Shown: positions 57,569 through 64,000 of the stretch, one piece after another
How positions within the stretch are numbered: position 1 is the stretch's first letter
Layout: the number at the start of each line of letters is the position of its first letter
NCBI GenBank assembly: GCA_001897155.1
Contig: MKSF01000037.1
Coordinates: forward strand, 62,001 to 126,000
Source: Bacteroidetes bacterium 47-18
GTDB lineage: Bacteria; Bacteroidota; Bacteroidia; Chitinophagales; Chitinophagaceae
Length of the DNA: 64,000 nt
Reading direction: 5' to 3'
Translations under genes and position numbers: made by a program
Notes under the pieces: generated by a model
Databases searched by the model: none
Seen by the model: only the letters and a program-made list of their open reading frames with translations
Told to the model about the DNA's origin: nothing

Positions 57569-59962
57569 ATGCCTTTTAAACATTCTCCATACAGCAGCTT
57601 ACTTCCTGTAACGGTTATGGTTTTCCTGGCAGCCCTCCTGGCATCCTGCAGCGGCACAAGGCACCTCGGACCGGACCAGTACCTGCTGAGAAAAAACACG
57701 GTACAGATCGAATCAGACATCAGCCTGTCCTCCAAGGGCAGCTTCCGGGAAGATGTGGGCTCGGTGATCCTGCAAAAGCCCAACAGCTATTTGCTGGGAG
57801 CACCTTATAAGCTGAACCTTTACAACCTGCGTTATAAAACCTACCAGAAGGATACGAATAATATCCAGCTCCGGACGAATTTCGTGGAGCCTCCCGTCAT
57901 TTTCGATTCCTTGCTCATGCTCCGGTCGCTGGACAATATAAGGGGATTCCTTATCAACCAGGGATATTTCAATCCCCAGGTGCAGGCGCAGGTGAAATAC
58001 AGGAAAAAGAAAGCGCGTACCACTTATAAGATCCAGACGGGCAACCTGTACGTGATCAACAATGTAAGGGTCAATTGCGAAGACAGCACCATCTATAATA
58101 TTCTAAGGAGCAGCCTTAAAAAGACCCGCCTGGAACCATACACCAATTACAATCATATAGTGGTGAGCGAGGAAAGGATCCGTATCGTGAATGAGCTGCG
58201 GAACTGGGGGTACTATAACTTCGGCACCAATAATATCACCTTTGAGCTGGATACGGCTTCGGTGGTCGTGGATTACAAAAACCCGCAGTACCAGCGCCGG
58301 CAGAACAAACGGAAAAGAGGGCTGGATATTGATATCAATATCTATAATTCCAGGGACAGCAGCGCCTACAAGGTGCACCACATAGAGGATGTGACCGTCT
58401 ATATGCAGCATATAGAAGGCGCGCCTGAAAGCACCTATTCGGAAAAAAAGATAAACGGCATCACGTTCAAATATATTGACCATTACCTCAATTTTAATGT
58501 GATAGACCAGAAGATATTGCTCAGGCCGGGCATCATATTTACTCAGGACGCTTACGGGCAGACCCTCAAGCTGCTGAATGACCTGGAAATATTCCAATTG
58601 GTAAGGATCTCCGTGGAACCCTCGTATGAAGGCAGCACGGGACTGAACACCCGGATCATTTTAAGCGCCAATAAGAAATATGATTTCGGCACCAATATCG
58701 AGGTGACCGGCGGAGACCTGTACACGGTAGGTACTGCCGTCAATATGAGCATTACGGACAAGAACTTCCTGAAGGGCGCCAACAGGCTGACCATTACCGG
58801 GTCTTACGGGGTGGAAGCCAACCAGGATAAAGCCCAGACAGACCTTGACTATTTCCGCCAGTTCTATCTCTTTTCGCAGAATGCCGGTCTCAACTTTAAT
58901 CTCACCTTCCCCAAGTTTATCCTCCCGGTGAACCAGAACAGGTTCAGCCGGACACTGGTGCCTAAAACATTCCTGGAGGGCGGTATCAATTACCTGAAAC
59001 GGACCGATTATTTTGACCTCCGGAGCGTCAATGCCGGCTGGGGTTACCGGTGGCGGGCCTCCACCTATGAGCAATGGTCTGTCAAGCCTATTTTTGTGAA
59101 CTTCCTGCACCTTTCCAATATATCCAAAGTATTCCAGGAAAGGATGGACAGCATACCGGCCATCCGGAACAGTTACCAGGAGACCTTTATAGAGGGTGAG
59201 AACATAGAGTATGTGTACAATTCCGAGCTAAAGAATCCCCGCTCCTACCGTATCGTAAGGCTGGGCCTGGAAGAAGGCGGCCTCCTGATGAACGGGATCA
59301 ATGCGCTGTACACCCTGAACAGGTCTGGAGACGGCCTGAAGTTTGCCGAATATGTGAGAATGGATTTTGATATCCGCCAGTATATCAAGAACAACAGGTC
59401 CGGCTGGTCCTTCCGGTTTTACGGCGGCGTGGGCGTTCCCTACAATAAAGCCACTTCCCTGCCCTATATCAAGCAGTACTTTGTGGGCGGCGCCTACAGC
59501 GTCAGGGGGTGGCGGCCCCGGGTGCTGGGCCCCGGCAGCTTCAATGCCCTGAAAGATAACAATACATCCCTGCTTTTCGTGGACCAGGCGGGCGATATCA
59601 AGCTGGAGCTGAATGCGGAATACCGGTTCCCGATCATTACCGTCTGGTCCGGCGCCATCCAGATCAACGGCGCGCTCTTTGCCGATGCCGGCAATATCTG
59701 GCTGATGAATCCCACGCCCAATATGCCGGGCGCTAATTTCCGGTTTGAGAACCTGTACAGCGACCTGGCCGCCAGCTATGGTTTCGGTATCCGCTTCGAC
59801 CTTGGCGGCTTCCTTGTCCTGCGGACCGACTTTGCCTTCCAGGCCAAAAAACCCTATGTTCCGGAACACAACGGCTGGACTATCCAGCATTCCCGCATCG
59901 CGGACGGCCAGTGGCGCAAAGACAATATGAACTTTAATATCGCTATCGGTTATCCTTTTTGA
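57569..59962 (+). CDS. tamL: TamL-type outer membrane lipoprotein (BamA/TamA family)
   Basis: A 797-residue protein from the ATG at 57569; the frame is open from 57446, but only this start gives a lipoprotein signal (VFLAALLASC). POTRA-like repeats occupy about 30-400, and a 16-strand Omp85 beta-barrel follows, with YFVGGAYSVRGWRPRVLGPG (the conserved L6-type VRGW motif) and a C-terminal aromatic residue (GYPF). TamL replaces TamA in Bacteroidota and inserts a subset of outer-membrane proteins with TamB. No tamB is seen nearby; downstream lies decayed sequence and the AT-rich island. Confidence 0.88.
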   Translation: MPFKHSPYSSLLPVTVMVFLAALLASCSGTRHLGPDQYLLRKNTVQIESDISLSSKGSFREDVGSVILQKPNSYLLGAPYKLNLYNLRYKTYQKDTNNIQLRTNFVEPPVIFDSLLMLRSLDNIRGFLINQGYFNPQVQAQVKYRKKKARTTYKIQTGNLYVINNVRVNCEDSTIYNILRSSLKKTRLEPYTNYNHIVVSEERIRIVNELRNWGYYNFGTNNITFELDTASVVVDYKNPQYQRRQNKRKRGLDIDINIYNSRDSSAYKVHHIEDVTVYMQHIEGAPESTYSEKKINGITFKYIDHYLNFNVIDQKILLRPGIIFTQDAYGQTLKLLNDLEIFQLVRISVEPSYEGSTGLNTRIILSANKKYDFGTNIEVTGGDLYTVGTAVNMSITDKNFLKGANRLTITGSYGVEANQDKAQTDLDYFRQFYLFSQNAGLNFNLTFPKFILPVNQNRFSRTLVPKTFLEGGINYLKRTDYFDLRSVNAGWGYRWRASTYEQWSVKPIFVNFLHLSNISKVFQERMDSIPAIRNSYQETFIEGENIEYVYNSELKNPRSYRIVRLGLEEGGLLMNGINALYTLNRSGDGLKFAEYVRMDFDIRQYIKNNRSGWSFRFYGGVGVPYNKATSLPYIKQYFVGGAYSVRGWRPRVLGPGSFNALKDNNTSLLFVDQAGDIKLELNAEYRFPIITVWSGAIQINGALFADAGNIWLMNPTPNMPGANFRFENLYSDLAASYGFGIRFDLGGFLVLRTDFAFQAKKPYVPEHNGWTIQHSRIADGQWRKDNMNFNIAIGYPF

Positions 59963-60058
59963 TGATTATTACTCCTTTGACCCCTGCACTAATTTTTATT
60001 TCCCGGTACATTACAGGAAAATTTGTAATTTAACTCACGCAAAATTCTGACATTCTAG

Positions 60059-60280
60059 AAAAATGTCCACAAATCAAGCAGGACTCTTTGGCATGCAACT
60101 CAGACAACGACTGCCCCACAGCAAAAATTTCATATTGCAAACAGAAAGAAACGATTTACGCAGCGATCTTTCCCATTAAGTCTTCAGAATTTTGATGAAG
60201 AGCAAACCGCCCTTTATGAGCGAATGCAGAAAGAAAAGGATGAAATGATGGCGATGCTGAAGAAGTTGATGCAGAAGTAA
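60059..60280 (+). pseudogene. decayed coding remnant at the island edge
   Basis: A 73-codon open stretch without a usable start ends in a coding-like, strongly helical tail (QNFDEEQTALYERMQKEKDE..., stop at 60278-60280). A short frame from the ATG at 60063 (MSTNQAGLFGMQLRQRL, stop at 60177-60179) overlaps it in another frame. Together they look like the two ends of a frameshifted small gene, perhaps a helix-turn-helix regulator, but the identity is not established. The 411-bp gap 59963-60373 contains nothing else recognisable, and no attachment site or tRNA. Confidence 0.4.
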
Positions 60281-60373
60281 TTGTCAATTATACTATAAAC
60301 ATCAAATTAGGATAAAAAATAATTGGCAATATTTATACGGTATACATGGGTAATTAAATGTAACTCTCCAAAA

Positions 60374-63300
60374 ATGAAAACAAATCCAATAAACTGGACT
60401 GAATTTAATGGTGAAAAATTTCAGGCATTTTGCAACGACTTATTAAGTTTTGAGTTTGGGAAGAACTATATACCCTTTACTGCCCCTGGAGGCGACCAAG
60501 GCATAGATGGACTTTTTGATGGGGAATACAATAGTAAAACAGGGAAATGGAGATTTCAGGCAAAATTTCACCATCCTGATACCGGTAGAGTATCTGGATT
60601 TAATCAATTAAAGGCTCAGATCAAAAAAGACATAACTGAGAATATACAAGATGAAACTACTGTAATTTTTATTACGAATGTTGAATTGAACCCTAACCAG
60701 AGAAAGGAAATAAAGACAACAACTGGTAAAACGCTCCAGGAAAACGGTAAAGTAGTTGATTTTGATATTTGGGACGGAGCCAAGATCTATACATTATTAG
60801 CGCACCACCCGATTGTTAAGCTTTGGTATACAGATCAAACTAAATATTTAATCCAGGAATATTCAGAATATTTTCGGGAAGAGCTCAATGCAGCACAAAA
60901 TACTTCTTATGCCCTATCCAATAAATTTTATTACAGAAAGAACAAGCTCGAAATCCTCGATCAGTTTATTCGGGATGACGCAAAAATGGTGGCTGTCATT
61001 AGTGGTGAAGCAGGCATCGGGAAGACAAGACTTTGTATTGAGTTCTTCAGGCAATATATCGATCCGGAGAGTGATTGGAAAGCATTGGTTGTTGTAACCC
61101 ATACAATCGATCTGCAAGTATTGCAGGTGGCTTTATCCGGAGAAAGAAACTATATTGTATTACTGGATGATGCCGATAAATTTGAGGAAAAAGATATCGC
61201 CGATTTGTTAACCCTTGTAAAGAGGATAAAGCCGAATAAAGTCAAGCTATTGCTAACCGTTCGGACGCCATTTTTAAAACAAGCGCTTAAGCAGATAGCT
61301 GCAATCGATCAAACCGCATTAATAGAGCCAATAGAACTCGGTCAATTAACAAAAGAAGAAACGGTTCAGTTTTTAGAAGAAGAGTTAAAAGGATACAGAA
61401 TTGGGGAATACTTTGGGTATTTTGTTGGATTGACTCACGGAATACCCATTATGATAATGACCTTATTAAGAGTCATTAAAAGTGGAACCAACTTATCGGA
61501 TATTAAACAGGATACTTTTCTGAAGACGTATGTAAAGCAATATTTTGATCAATTTATAGCCACAACAAGTGGAGAGAAAGAAATACTCAAAAAGGAGGTT
61601 GAAAAAATCATTAAACTTGTTGCTCTTATCGAACCAATACAGATCGATAATAACGATCTTATAAAACAGATTGCCTCCACGGAGAATATTTCTGAAGAAG
61701 ACGTAGAAGCTGTTCTGCTGGCAATGAAGGCACAACATATTATTTCCGGACGATACCAGTTGGATATCAAACCGGATATGTACAGCGACTTGATTCTGGG
61801 AGAAGCACTTCACTCCACAAAATGGTTAGAAGCAAAATTACCCCTATACAGTACTTACATTAGCAATATTATAAAGAATATCGCCTATGTAAACCAGGAT
61901 ACGGTTATTCTTGCAAATCTTCTGCAAGAATACATCAACCAAATCGATAATTGTAATAGCTATCAGGAAGTTGCAACTATACTTGGCACTGTATATACCA
62001 TAACATACGCCATGCCATTATTGGCATTGGAAACAGTTAATAAAACAATTGCTATATATACGAATGAGCAGCATCCTTTGTATAACGATTTTCAGCGGTC
62101 ATTGACTTATAGAAATTATGCTCCTGATTCTACTATCAACAACCTTAAACATATTCTCCACAGTTTATTCCAGATGGAAGACTACTTCATGCAAGCTTAC
62201 ATCTACTCTGGAAAACTTTACCAGCTATTAAAAGACAATGGAACTGTTTCAAATATTGCAGACTTTGAAAAGAGTGATGGTTTTGAAGGATTTACTTGCA
62301 AAAAACAAAACCAGGTACTTACAGCCAGTAAAGTGACATTAGGCAAAGTTGATGGAGAAATGAAGTTTTTTGCTCTTGGTACTTTAAAAGCTATACTAAG
62401 ACTTGAATTTACACATACTGAATCCCACTTATTTAAAAAGGATTCTATCCATATTTATACAATACATGTTCCTGAGAATAAGCATGTAAAAAAACTGAGG
62501 CAAGAAACAATTGATCTGTTAATTGAAGTATTTCAAAATGACTCTTCCAAAGAGATTAAAGAAGAGATTCTTAAGATCATTGTTGATGTGCCAAGAGAGA
62601 TTTTTGCGGCAAGGAATAACAATTATAAGGGAAAAGAAGACATCAAAACAGTCTTGGATTTCCTGCTTTTGATCTCCGCTCAAAACATTCTTGAACTGAA
62701 ACAAAAGCAGTTTATTAAACAGCAATTGCACAGGTTCAAACGATGGGATAAAGATGCTGTCTATCATACGATCATTGATAAGATAAATAAGCAACTGGCA
62801 GGCAGTGATCTTGCAGAAATACTACTGGATTTATTCAATCCAAAGTATGATAAAAATTTCAATAAAACGAAAGAAATATATAAAACAGAAGCACAAAAAT
62901 TAATAAAGAATAACTCTGGAACTGAATTAGGAGACGCCTTAGTAAAAGTTGTCCAGCAAAGTGAACATACCCCACATTATCTTTATGATTTTCTATACGA
63001 AATTACAACTGACTTAACCAAAACCAAAGAGCTTATTAATCATTTGTGGACAACCAATAGAGAATTTGTGATTATCTACTGTTCCAGTATGTTCCGACAA
63101 TTGAGGTTTTCTGAAGAGGGTAAAAGTTTTTTTTGGCAATATATTCAAAAGCTGCAAGAAGAAAATTCTGTTAAGACAAGAGACTGTATATTAAATGTGT
63201 ATAGTTCCTTTAGGATTCACGATGTTGGAGTGCATATAAAAAAACAAGACATCCTGGAACAAGAGGACTCAGACCTTATCACTACAACGTTTGAAAAATC

Positions 63301-64000
63301 AACACCTGAAAATTATTTCAATCTGGCCTGGGCGCTTCCAATCCTGTTCTTTCTTGATAAATCTTTAGCTGTCAACGAAATTAAAAAGTTTTTACAAAAC
63401 TGCCATGAAAGACATCTTGATACTTTGTTTTTAGCATTCGATCCAGTCGAAAAAGAAAATTATCCGGAAATAAAAGAATTGTTACTTCATCATACCATTC
63501 ATCTGAATATTCCCTATACCGTTGAACGTTTTTTAAATAAGATAATCAGGAAAGACGGATTTGAGGACGTGTTCAGGTATATTGAAAAAAGATTGTTTTT
63601 CAAGCGAAAATATGTATTGGAAAAAAAGAACTTGCTCGATTATGAATATGTACCAACTCATACAGGTAATACCATTACAGCAAATCTTTCTGATGAGCAG
63701 AAAAATGAAATATTTTCTAAGATACTCAATTGGTTTGTTGGTTTTGATTTTGAGTCATACGAACACTTTTATACAAAAGATGTCATTGAATTATTTGCTG
63801 TGAATAAATACATAGATGAATACACAAAAGTTATCTATACTAAGCTTATTGAACAGTATCAATCAGATTATAACAAGTTGTTGAATATTATTCAATCCCT
63901 ATCTGGATTTAAGGAAAAAAATGAAGCTTTTATAGATTTAATCATGCAGCTTCTGAAAGTCGGTGAAGAAAGCATACAAAAGGAAGAACAACTTAAAAAG
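60374..64000 (+). CDS. Mrr-like nuclease - STAND NTPase fusion, Avs-like antiviral effector (3' end outside window)
   Basis: One uninterrupted frame of 1,209 codons from ATG 60374 to the edge, no stop; the same frame is closed by TAA at 60320-60322, so this is the first ATG. Residues about 8-150 form a restriction-endonuclease-like domain: helix with Glu14, GGDQGID at 39-45 (Asp45 presumed catalytic) and QAK at 62-64, the PD-(D/E)xK pattern of Mrr. A STAND P-loop NTPase follows: Walker A GEAGIGKT 211-218, Walker B IVLLDDAD 261-268, sensor TVR 295-297, GIP (GxP) 356-358. The remaining 850 residues are helical and lack named repeats. Known Avs/NLR-like proteins sense a phage protein through such a C-terminus, oligomerise and activate the nuclease. 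Composition is clearly AT-richer than the neighbours, suggesting transfer. Assignment to a specific Avs family is not possible here. Confidence 0.85.
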   Translation, partial: MKTNPINWTEFNGEKFQAFCNDLLSFEFGKNYIPFTAPGGDQGIDGLFDGEYNSKTGKWRFQAKFHHPDTGRVSGFNQLKAQIKKDITENIQDETTVIFITNVELNPNQRKEIKTTTGKTLQENGKVVDFDIWDGAKIYTLLAHHPIVKLWYTDQTKYLIQEYSEYFREELNAAQNTSYALSNKFYYRKNKLEILDQFIRDDAKMVAVISGEAGIGKTRLCIEFFRQYIDPESDWKALVVVTHTIDLQVLQVALSGERNYIVLLDDADKFEEKDIADLLTLVKRIKPNKVKLLLTVRTPFLKQALKQIAAIDQTALIEPIELGQLTKEETVQFLEEELKGYRIGEYFGYFVGLTHGIPIMIMTLLRVIKSGTNLSDIKQDTFLKTYVKQYFDQFIATTSGEKEILKKEVEKIIKLVALIEPIQIDNNDLIKQIASTENISEEDVEAVLLAMKAQHIISGRYQLDIKPDMYSDLILGEALHSTKWLEAKLPLYSTYISNIIKNIAYVNQDTVILANLLQEYINQIDNCNSYQEVATILGTVYTITYAMPLLALETVNKTIAIYTNEQHPLYNDFQRSLTYRNYAPDSTINNLKHILHSLFQMEDYFMQAYIYSGKLYQLLKDNGTVSNIADFEKSDGFEGFTCKKQNQVLTASKVTLGKVDGEMKFFALGTLKAILRLEFTHTESHLFKKDSIHIYTIHVPENKHVKKLRQETIDLLIEVFQNDSSKEIKEEILKIIVDVPREIFAARNNNYKGKEDIKTVLDFLLLISAQNILELKQKQFIKQQLHRFKRWDKDAVYHTIIDKINKQLAGSDLAEILLDLFNPKYDKNFNKTKEIYKTEAQKLIKNNSGTELGDALVKVVQQSEHTPHYLYDFLYEITTDLTKTKELINHLWTTNREFVIIYCSSMFRQLRFSEEGKSFFWQYIQKLQEENSVKTRDCILNVYSSFRIHDVGVHIKKQDILEQEDSDLITTTFEKSTPENYFNLAWALPILFFLDKSLAVNEIKKFLQNCHERHLDTLFLAFDPVEKENYPEIKELLLHHTIHLNIPYTVERFLNKIIRKDGFEDVFRYIEKRLFFKRKYVLEKKNLLDYEYVPTHTGNTITANLSDEQKNEIFSKILNWFVGFDFESYEHFYTKDVIELFAVNKYIDEYTKVIYTKLIEQYQSDYNKLLNIIQSLSGFKEKNEAFIDLIMQLLKVGEESIQKEEQLKK

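Noticed and set aside
59963-60373. Search for a tRNA, integrase or attachment site at the island edge
   Set aside because: No cloverleaf, recombinase motif or matching direct repeat was seen; the right end of the island is outside the window.
60888-61097. Short + strand frame inside the island
   Set aside because: It is out of frame with, and fully inside, the 1,209-codon nuclease-STAND frame, which carries the Walker A motif at this place.
61493-61813. Minus-strand frame of 106 codons in the island
   Set aside because: Antisense to the STAND gene in AT-rich DNA, Phe/Ile-rich and without any domain character.

Overview
The window reads as a chromosomal segment of a Bacteroidota bacterium, most likely of the Chitinophagia group. 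The evidence is the Bacteroidota-type -7 promoter box (TAnnTTTG) in front of several genes, two type A and one type B type IX secretion (T9SS) sorting domains, a gliding-motility GldG, a TamL-type outer-membrane lipoprotein, and a group-typical M1/M3 peptidase and tryptophan dioxygenase complement. By eye G+C is about one half over most of the window but falls to roughly one third from about 60.3 kb to the right edge. I see no tRNA, rRNA, CRISPR array or intact insertion sequence.

Layout. 0-5.7 kb: a leftward run read gamma-carbonic anhydrase, M1 aminopeptidase, secreted unknown, recJ, S4-domain protein. 5.7-8.7 kb: rightward mreB-mreC-mreD (cell shape), with a hairpin terminator between mreB and mreC. 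9-14.5 kb: leftward xseA-xseB-ABC ATPase-8-TM protein, then a Crp-like regulator with a DUF6157 gene. 14.7-22.2 kb: one giant T9SS type B surface protein. 22.4-28.9 kb: GH3 lipoprotein, kynA with gldG, and an M3 peptidase. 29-41 kb: an accessory block of oxidoreductases, an MFS exporter, and two collinear strings of small START (SRPBCC), VOC/PhnB and DUF1801 proteins. 42-44 kb: a PLP enzyme and a methyltransferase. 44.2-48.8 kb: rpoC, standing without rpoB, with its own promoter and a leader of about 195 nt. 49-54.8 kb: a T9SS type A Ig-repeat protein, a truncated haemoglobin and a secreted S1 protease. 54.9-60 kb: a leftward trmH-tsaD-trmN6 RNA-modification operon divergent from tamL.

The most notable locus is at the right end. 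From 60374 a single uninterrupted reading frame runs 1,209 codons to the window edge with no stop. It encodes an N-terminal Mrr/PD-(D/E)xK-type nuclease domain, a STAND-type P-loop NTPase (Walker A, Walker B, T-x-R sensor, GxP motif) and a helix-rich C-terminal region of more than 800 residues without recognisable repeats. This is the architecture of bacterial NLR-like/Avs antiviral effectors. It is AT-rich and is preceded by about 400 bp of decayed sequence, so it looks like the left end of a horizontally acquired defence island that continues beyond the window.

Smaller structure of interest: a 22-bp-arm perfect palindrome abutting a promoter at 37.55 kb; two families of dispersed non-coding repeats (8.8 and 52.8 kb; 23.65 and 48.9 kb); and a duplicated terminator segment flanking one repeat copy near 52.8-53.0 kb.
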